64,000 bases of DNA from contig NZ_ADNU01000037.1 of NCBI RefSeq assembly GCF_000178455.1, forward strand, positions 45,566 through 109,565, in the 5' to 3' direction. Below the pieces are notes generated by a model that saw only the letters and a program-made list of their open reading frames with translations, ran no database searches and had not been told where the DNA came from. The stretch is from Brevibacterium mcbrellneri ATCC 49030. GTDB lineage: Bacteria > Actinomycetota > Actinomycetes > Actinomycetales > Brevibacteriaceae. Each line of letters starts with the position of its first letter. Within the stretch, counting starts at the first letter, position 1. Of this stretch, positions 1 through 10,500 are shown one piece after another. The translations under genes were made by a program, and so were the position numbers.

Positions 1-1
1 A

Positions 2-1969
2 CCGTTGCCCACCTTGGGGACTCAAGCCAAAGCGCCTGAGACAAAAACCCGTGAAATCAGCGTTTCACGTGGGCAAATCAAAAAGGTGGAAACGCCTAAA
101 GCCAAAGTGTCTGTAGTAGGCGCTACGTGGCAAGGTACCACCAGGATTGAAAAAGCCGAATACCGTTCCAAAGACCACAACGGTCAGTGGAGTCCTTGGA
201 AAGAGTTGCCAGCTGACGACGCAGACGGGCCTGACGCTGGAACGGGTGAAGCCGGGAAAGCGCTACAAGGTACTGAACCACTAGTCGTGCCAGCGGGCAC
301 GTCTGTTGAGATTCGCACGGAACAAAAATCTGATCTGTACGTTGCAGAAACTGGAGTGACGGGCAACGTTCGCCCAGGTGGGGCCGTAGCGGGTGCTGCG
401 CCGGCTCATGCTGCAGGTGGATCCCAGATTGGCGGATTCACCTACACGTCTCGCAAAGACTGGGGAGCGAAAGGGCCACGCAAAGGTTGCCCAGTGGAAG
501 AAACCAAAGTTAACAAGGCAGTGGTCATCCACCACACCGCGGGATCCAATTCCTACACCCAAGCCCAGGTGCCATCCATTCTGCGCGGTATCCAGGGGTA
601 CCACCAGAACGGTCGCAAATGGTGCGACATCGGGTACAACATGGTCGTCGACAAATGGGGCAATATCTACGAAGCACGTTCCGGCGGGCTCACTGATGCG
701 GTGATTGGTGCACACGCTGGTGGGTTTAACACCAGTACGTTTGGTGTTTCCGTGCTGGGTACGTACAACAAGCCGGCGAGCTCAGCGGTGCTGAACTCGT
801 TGAAGAAAATTGTGAGTTGGCAGGGTCAGCTGTGGGGATACGACCCTAGCACCACGGTGAAACTCACGTCCAAAGGTGGCACGTCGAAGTTCAAAGAAGG
901 AACTGTGCGGACACTGCCTCGGGTGTTTGGACACCGGGACGTGGGGAACACAGACTGCCCGGGTGCGGGGCTCTACGGGCAGTTGGCACAGTTGCGGATT
1001 TCTCAGCCGGTAAAACCTGCGGCGCCTATCGAATCGAAGGGGATTCAGGAGTACTACAACAAGCACAAAGATGAAACCGGGCCACCGCAGAACCCGCAAC
1101 GAAAGACCGGTAAAGGTGTTTTGCAGAACTTCAAGAACGGTGTGGTGTACCAATCAAAGCAGGGCGTGTACTTCACGGCGTACTCAGCGCCCACGCGTAA
1201 AGTCTGGTCACAACACGGATGGGAACGTGGCCGGTTGGGCTTCCCCAAGTCGGACCGTTACAAGTTTGGACACGGGTGGCGTCAGAGCTTTGAAGGTGGC
1301 GCGATCATTGAACACTCGCGTGGCACCTACCCCGTGTGGGGCGGGATCCAGTCAAACTGGGAGCGAAGCAAGGGTGCCGTGAAGTACCCGGTGAGCGTTG
1401 AAACGAAGATCAGTGGGAAGAAGCCCGGCTCTTTCCAGCACTTTGAGAACGGCAGTATTCACTGGTCAAAGAATTCCGGTGCGCACTACACGAACGGCGG
1501 GATCCGTAACACCTGGAGTAAACACAGGTGGGAGCAGGGACGGTTAGGTTATCCCAGCTCGGACCCATTCAAGAGCGGGGACCGCGTGCGTCAGAACTTT
1601 GAAGGTGGCGCCATTATTCACTCCAAGCGGGGAACGCACCCGCTGTGGGGAGGCATGAAGTCTAACTGGGAGCGCAACAAGGCGACGCTGCGGAACCCGG
1701 TGAGTACTGAGAAACAGATCAGTGGCAAGAAGCCCGGTGCGTTCCAGCACTTTGAACACGGAAGCGTCCACTGGTCCAAGAAGACCGGTGCGCACTACAC
1801 GAGTGGTGCGATTCGAAACACCTGGAGCAAACAAGGATGGGAACAGGGACGCCTGGGCTACCCCAAAACGGACCCATACAAATCAGGTGACGAAGTGCGC
1901 CAAAAGTTCCAAGGCGGCACGGTTGTGTACCACAAGAAGCGGGGCACCCGCGTGATGTGGGGCAAGTAA
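2..1969 (+). CDS. PGRP-type N-acetylmuramoyl-L-alanine amidase with LGFP repeats (5' end outside window)
   Basis: Probable secreted cell-wall hydrolase that cleaves the bond between muramic acid and the stem peptide. The frame is open to the first base, so the true start and signal peptide lie upstream. A PGRP/amidase_2 domain occupies about residues 140-335: the zinc-ligand region VIHHTAG has its first His near residue 176, and the distal ligand motif HRDVGNTDCPG is present. The C-terminal half, about 340-654, is an array of LGFP-type wall-binding repeats of the form GRLGFP/GRLGYP...F.GG.I. Two of the repeat units are strongly alike at both protein and DNA level. The gene converges on glnK with only 27 bases between them. 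PGRP plus LGFP is a familiar layout in actinobacterial envelope enzymes. The family call is firm; the exact substrate bond is inferred. Confidence 0.9.
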   Translation, partial: PLPTLGTQAKAPETKTREISVSRGQIKKVETPKAKVSVVGATWQGTTRIEKAEYRSKDHNGQWSPWKELPADDADGPDAGTGEAGKALQGTEPLVVPAGTSVEIRTEQKSDLYVAETGVTGNVRPGGAVAGAAPAHAAGGSQIGGFTYTSRKDWGAKGPRKGCPVEETKVNKAVVIHHTAGSNSYTQAQVPSILRGIQGYHQNGRKWCDIGYNMVVDKWGNIYEARSGGLTDAVIGAHAGGFNTSTFGVSVLGTYNKPASSAVLNSLKKIVSWQGQLWGYDPSTTVKLTSKGGTSKFKEGTVRTLPRVFGHRDVGNTDCPGAGLYGQLAQLRISQPVKPAAPIESKGIQEYYNKHKDETGPPQNPQRKTGKGVLQNFKNGVVYQSKQGVYFTAYSAPTRKVWSQHGWERGRLGFPKSDRYKFGHGWRQSFEGGAIIEHSRGTYPVWGGIQSNWERSKGAVKYPVSVETKISGKKPGSFQHFENGSIHWSKNSGAHYTNGGIRNTWSKHRWEQGRLGYPSSDPFKSGDRVRQNFEGGAIIHSKRGTHPLWGGMKSNWERNKATLRNPVSTEKQISGKKPGAFQHFEHGSVHWSKKTGAHYTSGAIRNTWSKQGWEQGRLGYPKTDPYKSGDEVRQKFQGGTVVYHKKRGTRVMWGK

Positions 1970-1996
1970 GTACCCTGCCTCACACTCACGTGGTCG

Positions 1997-2344
<348 letters not shown>

Positions 2345-2373
2345 TTAATGAAGGTGGGGGTGTAGCGGGCGGC

Positions 2374-3681
2374 CTATAAGATGCTTCGGTCGTAGGCGGA
2401 CTCGCCGTGGGTGGTGATGTCGATGCCGGTGAACTCTTGTTTGGGGTCGACTCGCCAGCCGGATGTTGATTTGAGGAGCAACGCGATTAGTGCGGTGAAA
2501 AGACCCGAAACGAGCATCGCGATGACTGCAATCAGTACCTGGATGATGAAGAGTTTGAGCCCTTCCATACCACCGCCGGTCAGCAGGCCACGGTCGTTGG
2601 CGAAGAGTCCCACGCCGATTGTTCCCCAGAGGGCTGCGACCAGGTGGACGCCTACAACATCAAGCGAATCGTCGTAGTGGAACTTGTATTTGAGGCCAAC
2701 TCCCCACGCGCCTAGTACGCCACCGATGACACCCAGAATGATCGAGGTGAGTGGGGTGAGGTCTCCGGCTGCCGGAGTGATGGTGACAAGTCCGGCGATA
2801 ACGCCCGAGGCGGCACCCAGTGAGGTTGGCTGGCCTTCAGTGATGCGTTCGTAGGCTAGCCAGCCCAACATGGCGGCACCGGTAGCTACGGTTGTGTTGA
2901 GCCAGGCGAGTCCAGCGGCTCCGTCGGCGGCAAATGCAGAACCGCCGTTGAAGCCGAACCAGCCGAACCACAGTAGGGCTGCACCCAGCATGACGAATGG
3001 AACGTTGTGTGGGCGGTGTGGGGATTTCATGAAGTTGGCGCGTTTGCCAACGATGAGGGCGAGTGCCAGGGCGGCGGTGCCGGCTGAAATGTGGACGACT
3101 GTGCCTCCCGCGAAGTCGATAGGGGCGACGTTTGCTTCTTCGCCGGTAGAGCCGAACAGCATCGCAGAAAGTCCGGTTGCGCTGTGTGACAGTAGACCGC
3201 CACCCCACACCATGTGTGCAAGCGGGAAGTACACGAAGGTCACCCACAGTGCGACGAAGCCTAGCCAGGTGCCGAACTTGACGCGTTCGGCTAGTGCTCC
3301 TGAGATGAGTGCAACGGAAATGGATGCGAAGGTCAGCTGGAAGCCAATGTCAATGATGTTGGCGTAACCGCTGGCTCCCGCGATGAAGTTGCCGTTGGTA
3401 TCTGTGATTAAGTTCCGCAGTCCAAAGAACTCAAAGGGGTTTGCAAACAGGCCCAGGATGGATTGTGAGCCGTAGGACATTGACCAGCCCCACAGCACGT
3501 AGACGATGCTGACTACGGCGATTGCTCCAAAGCTCATCAGCATCATGTTCAAAACGGATTTCTGGCGTGACATGCCGCCGTAAAACAGTGCCAGGGCGGG
3601 TGTCATTAGAAGCACAAGTGAAGCTGAGATGAGCATCCAGCTCGCGTTTCCCGACGCCGCTGCAACCTGATCCGGTGTCAT
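2374..3681 (-). CDS. amtB: Ammonium transporter AmtB/Amt
   Basis: Multi-spanning ammonium channel of the Amt/Rh family, about 435 residues. It has the conserved pore histidine contexts (GGTVVHISAG and VHLVAALWG) and the N-terminal signature FYGGMSRQKSVLNMM. I place the start at the ATG ending at 3681, because GGAGGAACAACT precedes it at good spacing; an in-frame ATG 11 codons upstream has no ribosome site. glnK follows on the same strand, which supports regulated ammonium uptake under nitrogen limitation. The upstream region is unusually AT-rich and contains an inverted repeat. Confidence 0.96.
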   Translation of the reverse strand: MTPDQVAAASGNASWMLISASLVLLMTPALALFYGGMSRQKSVLNMMLMSFGAIAVVSIVYVLWGWSMSYGSQSILGLFANPFEFFGLRNLITDTNGNFIAGASGYANIIDIGFQLTFASISVALISGALAERVKFGTWLGFVALWVTFVYFPLAHMVWGGGLLSHSATGLSAMLFGSTGEEANVAPIDFAGGTVVHISAGTAALALALIVGKRANFMKSPHRPHNVPFVMLGAALLWFGWFGFNGGSAFAADGAAGLAWLNTTVATGAAMLGWLAYERITEGQPTSLGAASGVIAGLVTITPAAGDLTPLTSIILGVIGGVLGAWGVGLKYKFHYDDSLDVVGVHLVAALWGTIGVGLFANDRGLLTGGGMEGLKLFIIQVLIAVIAMLVSGLFTALIALLLKSTSGWRVDPKQEFTGIDITTHGESAYDRSIL

Positions 3682-3976
3682 AGTTGTTCCTCCAGTCTCG
3701 TCGGTTCTTTTCATTCTTTTTATCGACGTTGTCGATGGATTAAAACTACAGTACTAAATCGTTATTTGTATATAGTTTTGCAAATAAAAACTGAGAAAAA
3801 CATTTGGGTTGTGTGGCTTGTGACCAGGGGAAATGTTTGTGAAACGTTTGAAACATTCTGGAAATGTGCATTGTGGAATAATTGTGTATAGCGTCACCTC
3901 GGATGCATTTATTGTGCAATTATTTGCGGGTTTAATGTTTATTGTTTATAGATGCGGGTGATTTGAGAGTGATTCC
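3682..3976. promoter_or_regulatory. AT-rich divergent intergenic region between amtB and def
   Basis: This 295-base gap carries the promoters of amtB (leftward) and def (rightward) and is clearly more AT-rich than the genes beside it. A perfect inverted repeat, ATCGAC-GTT-GTCGAT at 3722-3736, lies 41-55 bases upstream of the amtB start. Repeated AAAC/AAAT words occur at 3830-3870. On the amtB strand near 3760-3775 a CTAT-N6-ATAA word weakly resembles a corynebacterial AmtR site. I cannot assign a regulator from this. Confidence 0.5.
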
Positions 3977-4744
3977 GTGCCAAGGGTCGTCCCCATAGTT
4001 GTGGAAAGCGAACCAAGTAGAGTTACACCCGTGAACACTTCCACGACTCAGCCACTCTCCAATGACGGATGCCAGGACAACGAGATCTCGGCGCAAACGA
4101 TCCGCGAACAAGTCGACCGGGCCCTGACCGCGGCCACGAATAACGACGGCGTCATTCCTATCGTCACCGCAGGTGACCCCGTTCTGCGCACTACTACCGC
4201 GCGCTTCGACGGCCAGATCGACGACTCCACCCTGCTGGAACTGCTCACCGCCATGCGCACCACCATGCTCGCCGCCCCCGGCGTGGGCCTAGCCGCCCCG
4301 CAAGTCGGCATCAGCCTCAGGCTGGCCGTGTGCGAAGACCCGGGCACCACCTCGGCCGAACATGCGGCAGCCCGCGAACGCACACCCCTGCCGTTCACCG
4401 CACTCATCAACCCCACCTACCAGCCCGCCACCGACCAACTCGTCGCCTTCTACGAAGGGTGCCTCTCCATCCCCGGCTACCAAGCCGTCGTGGCCCGCCC
4501 GCGCACCGTCACCCTCACCGCACACGACCACCAAGGCGCCACAATCACCAAAGACATCACCGGCTGGGCCGGGCGCATCATCGCCCACGAAACCGACCAT
4601 CTCGACGGCATCCTCTACCTAGACAAAGCCGAAATGCGCTCCCTGGCCACCCACGAACAAGTCGCCCGCTGGTGGAACCAACCCACCACGCAACAGGCAG
4701 CCGCCGCTCTGGGCTTCGAGCTGCCCGCCCCGCCAGCCTTATAA
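3977..4744 (+). CDS. def: Peptide deformylase
   Basis: Metalloenzyme that removes the formyl group from the initiator methionine of nascent proteins. All three family motifs are visible: GVGLAAPQVG, EGCLSIPG with the metal-binding Cys, and AHETDHLDG, which supplies the HExxH-type metal ligands. The third motif has Ala where Gln is common. About 60 residues precede the conserved core. The GTG at 3977 gives 255 residues and has a weak GAGAGTG upstream; a GTG at 4031 is a plausible alternative. The gene leads a compact operon with an unknown membrane protein, msrA and an MFS transporter. Third codon positions are strongly C-biased compared with genes elsewhere in the window. This may be a second def copy, which the window cannot show. 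Confidence 0.93.
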   Translation: MPRVVPIVVESEPSRVTPVNTSTTQPLSNDGCQDNEISAQTIREQVDRALTAATNNDGVIPIVTAGDPVLRTTTARFDGQIDDSTLLELLTAMRTTMLAAPGVGLAAPQVGISLRLAVCEDPGTTSAEHAAARERTPLPFTALINPTYQPATDQLVAFYEGCLSIPGYQAVVARPRTVTLTAHDHQGATITKDITGWAGRIIAHETDHLDGILYLDKAEMRSLATHEQVARWWNQPTTQQAAAALGFELPAPPAL

Positions 4745-4759
4745 ACCGAAAGACACTCC

Positions 4760-5620
4760 ATGACCACATACATTCCCGACGACGTACCGCCATCGCACGC
4801 ACTCTGTCGCGTCCTCGATATCGCCAACGCGGGGCTGTCCGCGGTCCGCTCCCATCACGTGCCCGCCAAGTACCAGCCTGCGCTGCGGCTGGGCACGTCA
4901 CTGGCTACAGGTCTCGTGGCAGCCGGTTACGCGCTCAACACCCGGGATATCTGTCGCACCTCCGCTGGCACCATCGCAGGCCTTGGCACAGCCACGGCCG
5001 CCCTCACCTACGCCACCTGGGGGCTCTCCGACCGCCTCTACAAGGCTGTAGACGGACGCCTGCGCGCGTGGGGTATCCCCGCTCCCGAGGTGGCAACCGG
5101 CCTGGCAGCGTTCATCGCCTTGCGAGCGTTTTCGGCGTGGGAAGAGCGGCAAGAGAGCGACTTCGAATGGATGGCAGTCGCTGGCGAGGGCTACGAACGT
5201 GACTTGCCCAGTGACCTCCACGACTTTCTCACCGGTTTTGCCCACCCTGAACTCAACCTCACACCGGGCGCAGCCCAGGCGCTTGCTACACAGATCCCGG
5301 TCTTGCGTGCGACCATCTACGCCCCGCCGGACCAGGACCCGTTAAAGTTCCTCGACGACTGCTATCTTGAACTCACACTTCCATCAGCTGCAGACGTCAG
5401 TGTGATTACCCCGCGCACACAGACCTACCCCGTCTACGCCCGCGCCAGCTTCAGCGGTGTTGAACACCGTCTGAACCTTGAGGTGCACGAAGGCCACGCA
5501 TCCGCCTTGTCACTCGCCGAATTTGACGAAGAATCGCCCACGCTGTCCGAATGGATAAGCGCATACCGTGCTGGCGTAGTTGAGTTCATCAGCGAATTCG
5601 ATGAGGAGCGCACCCAATGA
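4760..5620 (+). CDS. Hypothetical membrane-associated protein in the def-msrA operon
   Basis: I do not recognise this 286-residue protein. Residues of about 45-85 and 105-125 are hydrophobic enough for two or three membrane passes. The C-terminal half is acidic and soluble-looking, with short beta-like segments, and ends in Glu/Asp-rich sequence. It starts 15 bases after def and its stop overlaps the msrA start as ATGA, so it is very likely cotranslated with enzymes that act on methionine residues. No catalytic motif or lipobox is apparent. Its function is unknown. Confidence 0.8.
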   Translation: MTTYIPDDVPPSHALCRVLDIANAGLSAVRSHHVPAKYQPALRLGTSLATGLVAAGYALNTRDICRTSAGTIAGLGTATAALTYATWGLSDRLYKAVDGRLRAWGIPAPEVATGLAAFIALRAFSAWEERQESDFEWMAVAGEGYERDLPSDLHDFLTGFAHPELNLTPGAAQALATQIPVLRATIYAPPDQDPLKFLDDCYLELTLPSAADVSVITPRTQTYPVYARASFSGVEHRLNLEVHEGHASALSLAEFDEESPTLSEWISAYRAGVVEFISEFDEERTQ

Positions 5621-6189
5621 CCCAAGCTCAACCGCAGAACCAACAGAAGTCCCAGCCACACACCCACCACCGCACCATCACCTTGGCGAACGGGTGCTTC
5701 TGGTGCTTCGACGCCGTGGTGCGCCGCGCCCGTGGCGTCATCGATGCGGTATCCGGATACATTGGCGGTCACGTGGACAACCCCACCTACCACCAGGTCT
5801 GTTCTGGCACCACGGGCCACGCGGAGGCCGTCGCAGTCACCTACGACCCAGACATGATTCCCGAACACGTCATCTTGGGCATGTTTTTCACCACCCACGA
5901 CCCCACCAGCCTCAACCGGCAGGGCCACGACGTGGGCACCCAGTACAGGTCTGCCATGTTCTACCAGGACCAGGACCAAAAGGAGCGCTTCCAGCGCGCC
6001 ATCGACCAGGCCCAACAGTTCTACGATCGCCCAATCGTCACCACGCTTGAACCACTGAGCACGTTCTTCCCTGCAGACAACGTTCACCAGGACTTCTACA
6101 CCCGTAACCCCGGTAACGGGTACTGCTCATTCGTCATCGACCCCAAACTGGCGCAGGCGCGCAGACAGTGGGCAGACTGGATCCAATGA
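5617..6189 (+). CDS. msrA: Peptide-methionine (S)-S-oxide reductase MsrA
   Basis: Reduces methionine-S-sulfoxide in proteins and free methionine, a cytoplasmic oxidative repair function. The catalytic motif GCFWCFDAV lies near residues 27-35 with the nucleophilic Cys, and the family word GYIGGH follows. A recycling Cys is in the C-terminal NGYCSFVIDPK. The 190-residue length fits single-domain MsrA, with no MsrB fused. The start ATG overlaps the stop of the unknown membrane protein, and the MFS gene start overlaps its own stop, so the three are likely translationally coupled. Confidence 0.96.
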   Translation: MTQAQPQNQQKSQPHTHHRTITLANGCFWCFDAVVRRARGVIDAVSGYIGGHVDNPTYHQVCSGTTGHAEAVAVTYDPDMIPEHVILGMFFTTHDPTSLNRQGHDVGTQYRSAMFYQDQDQKERFQRAIDQAQQFYDRPIVTTLEPLSTFFPADNVHQDFYTRNPGNGYCSFVIDPKLAQARRQWADWIQ

Positions 6190-7448
6190 CACCCAAGCAA
6201 CCCAAAACCGCCATCCCAGCCGACATCTGGGTCATGGTCATCGCCGCGTTCATCGTGGCTATTGGTTACGGAATCATCGCACCGGTCTTGCCGCAGTTTG
6301 CAAGCTCGTTCAACGTGGGCGAAACCGCCGCCGCCGTTGTTGTCAGCGCGTTCGCATTCTTCCGCTTAGTGTCCGCCCCAGCTGGTGGCTCCCTGGTAAA
6401 CCGCTTGGGCGAACGCCCCATCTACGTCACCGGCCTGCTCATTGTGGCCGCCTCAACCTACGCCGTAGCATTCGCGCAGACCTACTGGCAACTCCTCATC
6501 TTCCGCGGCCTGGGTGGGTTAGGCTCCACCATGTTCACGGTGTCGGCCATGGCCATCATCGTGAAACTCGCCCCACCTCACGCCCGCGCCCGAGCCACCG
6601 GTCTCTACGCCACTTCGTTCCTTATCGGCAACATCGCAGGTCCCATTGTGGGCGGTCTGTTGGCCGGTTTTGGGCTCAAGGTTCCCTTCATCATTTATGG
6701 CACCGGGCTCGTGATTGCCGCCGCCGTGGTGCATGTGAAGCTGGCGAGTTCTACCCGGGTTGCCCGCGCCGAGGTGCGCGCCACTGTGTCCCCAGACGAC
6801 ACCTCCCCGCGTGCCACCTCTAGCCCCACCTTGGCACCCATGCGTGTACGCGAAGCGTGGCAGGTGCCGGCCTACCGCGCCGCCCTCCTCGGTGCCACTG
6901 TCTCCGGGTGGTCAGCTATGGGGATCCGCGTTGCGATCTACCCGCTGTTCGCCCTGAGCGTTCTCAAAGTGGGCCCAGAAGCTGCCGGGCTGGCTCTCAC
7001 GTTCTTCGCGCTGGGCAACGCAATCGCCATCAACGCCTCATCCCGATTCGCCGACACCTACGGTCGCGTTCCATTCGTATCTGCCGGTTTCGCCGTCATG
7101 GGAATCGCCACCCTGCTACTAGGTGTCTGGCCCAACCTGCCCATGTTCCTGGCCCTGTCCACGGTTGCCGGTATGGGTGCAGGACTCATCATGCCTGCCC
7201 AGCAAGCCGCAATCGCCGATGTCGTCGGCAGTGAACGCCCGTCCGGCAAAGTGCTTTCACGTTTCCAAATGGCCATGGACTTCGGTTCAATCGTGGGCCC
7301 AATCGCCACCGCTGCTCTTGCCCAAAACGTGTCTTACGCGGTGGCTTTCGCCGTGGCTGGCGCGTTCTGCCTACTGGCAAGCATCGTGTGGCTGTTCACG
7401 CCAGAACCCATGAACAAACCGCCAGCTCGCAGCCAGCAAAAGAACTAA
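6186..7448 (+). CDS. MFS transporter
   Basis: A 420-residue major facilitator with about 12 predicted membrane segments in two halves joined by a Thr/Ser/Pro-rich loop near residues 195-220. The motif-A-like NRLGERPIY and the second-half SSRFADTYGRVPF are typical of drug:proton-type MFS exporters. I choose the ATG at 6186, which overlaps the msrA stop as ATGA. Substrate cannot be read from sequence. As the last gene of the def-unknown-msrA operon it may export a small oxidant, antibiotic or methionine-derived compound, but that is inference. Confidence 0.88.
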   Translation: MTPKQPKTAIPADIWVMVIAAFIVAIGYGIIAPVLPQFASSFNVGETAAAVVVSAFAFFRLVSAPAGGSLVNRLGERPIYVTGLLIVAASTYAVAFAQTYWQLLIFRGLGGLGSTMFTVSAMAIIVKLAPPHARARATGLYATSFLIGNIAGPIVGGLLAGFGLKVPFIIYGTGLVIAAAVVHVKLASSTRVARAEVRATVSPDDTSPRATSSPTLAPMRVREAWQVPAYRAALLGATVSGWSAMGIRVAIYPLFALSVLKVGPEAAGLALTFFALGNAIAINASSRFADTYGRVPFVSAGFAVMGIATLLLGVWPNLPMFLALSTVAGMGAGLIMPAQQAAIADVVGSERPSGKVLSRFQMAMDFGSIVGPIATAALAQNVSYAVAFAVAGAFCLLASIVWLFTPEPMNKPPARSQQKN

Positions 7449-7553
7449 ACATACGTACGGGTTTTCTTCACGCACACTGTAGGGAAACCGCACCATGTTA
7501 CGCCCGTCCCAAAAGTAGGATTGAGCTGTAGCCCAGACCTGAAAGAGGAACTT

Positions 7554-10500
7554 GTGAAACATCTTGTGAGACTGAGCCTGCGAAACCGCTCACTCATCGC
7601 ACTTGTGACCGTCGTCGCCATCATCTTTGGGACCATAGCCACGTTCAGTCTCAAGAAGGAGCTCTTTCCTTCTTTTGACGTTCCTCAGGCCATTGTGATC
7701 AGCCAGTACCCAGGGGCCGCCCCCGAGGCGGTCGAACGGGAAGTGACAGACCCCCTTGAGTCCGCGCTGGCTGGCGTGCAGTCAGTGGACGAGGTGTCTT
7801 CGTCCTCGTCAACGGGAAACAGCCAGATCACTGTCACAACGAAGTACGGCACCTCTTCGGACGACGTTGTTCGCGAACTTCAACGCGCCGTGTCACAAGT
7901 TGAAAGCCAGCTCCCTGACGGTGTGACCCCAACGGTGGTTGCAGGGTCCGTTGACGACTTCCCAGTCCTCGTGATGTCCGTATCCGGTGACGACATCGAA
8001 AAGCTGTCAAAGGACCTCGAAGACATCGCGGTCCCTGAAATGAAGAAGATCGACGGCGTTCGCGACGCGTCTGTTTCAGGCCAAACACAAAAACAAATTG
8101 AGATCCGGGTCAAGAAAAAGCGCATGGAAGACAAGGGTGTGCAACTTGACGAACTTGCCCAGATCCTCAAGACCAATGGTGTCCCGGTTTCCGCGGGTGA
8201 ACTTAAAGCATCGAACGGCGCAGCCCCCGTTGAAGTAGGAAAACGCCTCACCAGTGTCGACGACATTAAGAACCTTTACGTCACAGGTGAAGAAGACGGC
8301 GAACCAGAACCGGTCAAGGTGAGTGACGTCGCCGACATTGAGCTCAAAGACGAACCCATCACATCGATTTCACGGTCGAACGGCAAAGATGCCCTGACTA
8401 TCCAAGTCCTTAAGAAACCTGATTCCAACACGGTGGATGTGGCGGAAGGCGTCAAAGACGTATTGCCTGAACTGGAAAAGAAAATCGGCAACAATGCCGA
8501 GTTCACCACGGTCTTCGACCAGTCGCCTTACATCAACCAGTCCATCGAAGACCTGGTGCGTGAAGGTGGCTTGGGTCTGATCTTCGCTGTCTTGGTCATC
8601 CTGGTGTTCTTGCTGTCATTCCGCGCAACGGCAATCACCGCGATCTCTATCCCACTGTCCTTGCTGGTCACCATGCTTGCGATCTGGCGCACCGGCTATT
8701 CGCTGAACATGCTCACCTTGGCGGCGTTGACCATGTCTATTGGGCGCGTTGTGGACGACTCGATCGTGGTCATCGAATCGATCCGCCGTCGCCAAACCTT
8801 GGGTGGCACCAAGTTCGCGAACATCTTCGCCGCCGTATCGGAAGTCGCCGGGGCTATCACCTCGTCCACTCTGACCACGGTTGCGGTGTTCACTCCGCTC
8901 GCGTTCATCACGGGACAGACGGGTGAACTATTCCGCCCATTTGCGCTCACCACCTCGATCGCGCTTTTGTCCTCGCTGCTGGTGTCGCTCACGATCGTTC
9001 CGGTATTGGCGTACTGGTTCCTGCGTGCACGTGAATCGCGTGTCAAGCTCACTCGATCGGACAAGCAGGAAATCCGATCCCTGCGCAAGGAAAACCTCAA
9101 GCAGTGGAAGAAGGAACGCAAGGAAAGTCGCAAGCGTGCGCGCGCCGGAGGAACCGGGCCACGCAGGGCCACCTCGGAAATGCCTATGGTTGGCAAGACC
9201 GCAGCCTCTGTGCTGGGTGAGGATGAAGGTTCCGTGGCCGAGGTCGACGAACTTGCCAGCCTCAAGTCACCTGAGACTCGCTTGCAAAAGACCTACACCC
9301 CCGTAGTGCGGTGGGCTACGCGTCACCCTGTTATCACGATTGTGGTCAGTGTGGTCTTGCTCGTGGGAACCTTGGCCATGACTCCGTTGCTCAAGACTGA
9401 ATTCTTGGGTGACACCGGCGAAGAGACTGTTCAGGCTCAACAGACCTTCGAACCTGGGGTTGGTCTAGAAGAAGCCGGAAAACAAGCTGAAAAGGTCGAA
9501 GAAGTGCTTTCGAAGACCCCCGGTGTGGAGTCCTACCAGTTCTCCATCGGCGACGCAGGTCTCTCATTCGGAAGTGACGGAGGCGGACTTTCTGGCGACT
9601 ACTTCATCAACCTCGAAACGGGGGCAAGCACCTCGGAGGTGTCTGCCGACATCCAAAAACGCTTTGACGAACTTGATGGTGTAGGCGAACTTGAAGTGAT
9701 GTCAGCAACTTCAAGCCCCGGTGGTGACTCCATCGATCTGACACTCACCTCTAACGACACCAAGGCCTTGGAAGATGGTGTCAAGAAACTGACGGAAGAG
9801 CTGAAGGACGTCGACGGCGTGCAAACCGTTACCAATGACCTGCAGGCCGTGCAACCGATTGTTCAAGTTTCGGTTGACGCAAAGAAAGCCAAAGAAAAGG
9901 GCCTGACTGAAGCTCAAGTCAGTGAGTATGTGCAACGCGCGATCGAAGGTCAGGACATCGGTGACCTCATCGTTGACTCCTCTACACGCAGCGTGAAACT
10001 GTTCGACGGCTCTGCCGATACCGTCAAGAAGCTGGAAGATCTCAAGATCCCGTACACGGAACAGATTGTTCAGGCTTCTCCAATTCCGGGAATGCCCGGC
10101 ACGCCAACGACGGAAGAGAAAACTGTTCGCCTGTCCAAGATCGCGAAGGTTGAGGAAATCAAAACCGCGCCCGTTATTCGTCACTCGGGAGGTCTCCGCT
10201 CCGCACAGATCAGCGTGACACCTTCAGGGGACAACCTAGGCCAAGTGGTACAAGCGGTGAACAACAAGGTTGACGAAACCGAACTGCCAAGCGGCGTGAC
10301 TCAGGACACGTCTGGTGTGGGTGCCGAACAGGCCGATGCGTTCAAGCAGATGGGTCTGGCCATGCTTGCCGCGATCCTGATCGTATTCGTGATCCTGGTG
10401 GCCACGTTTAAGAGTCTGATCCAGCCACTCATTCTCCTGGTGTCGATCCCATTCGCTGCCACCGGGTCGATTGGGCTTCTGCTACTGACCGACACCCCGC

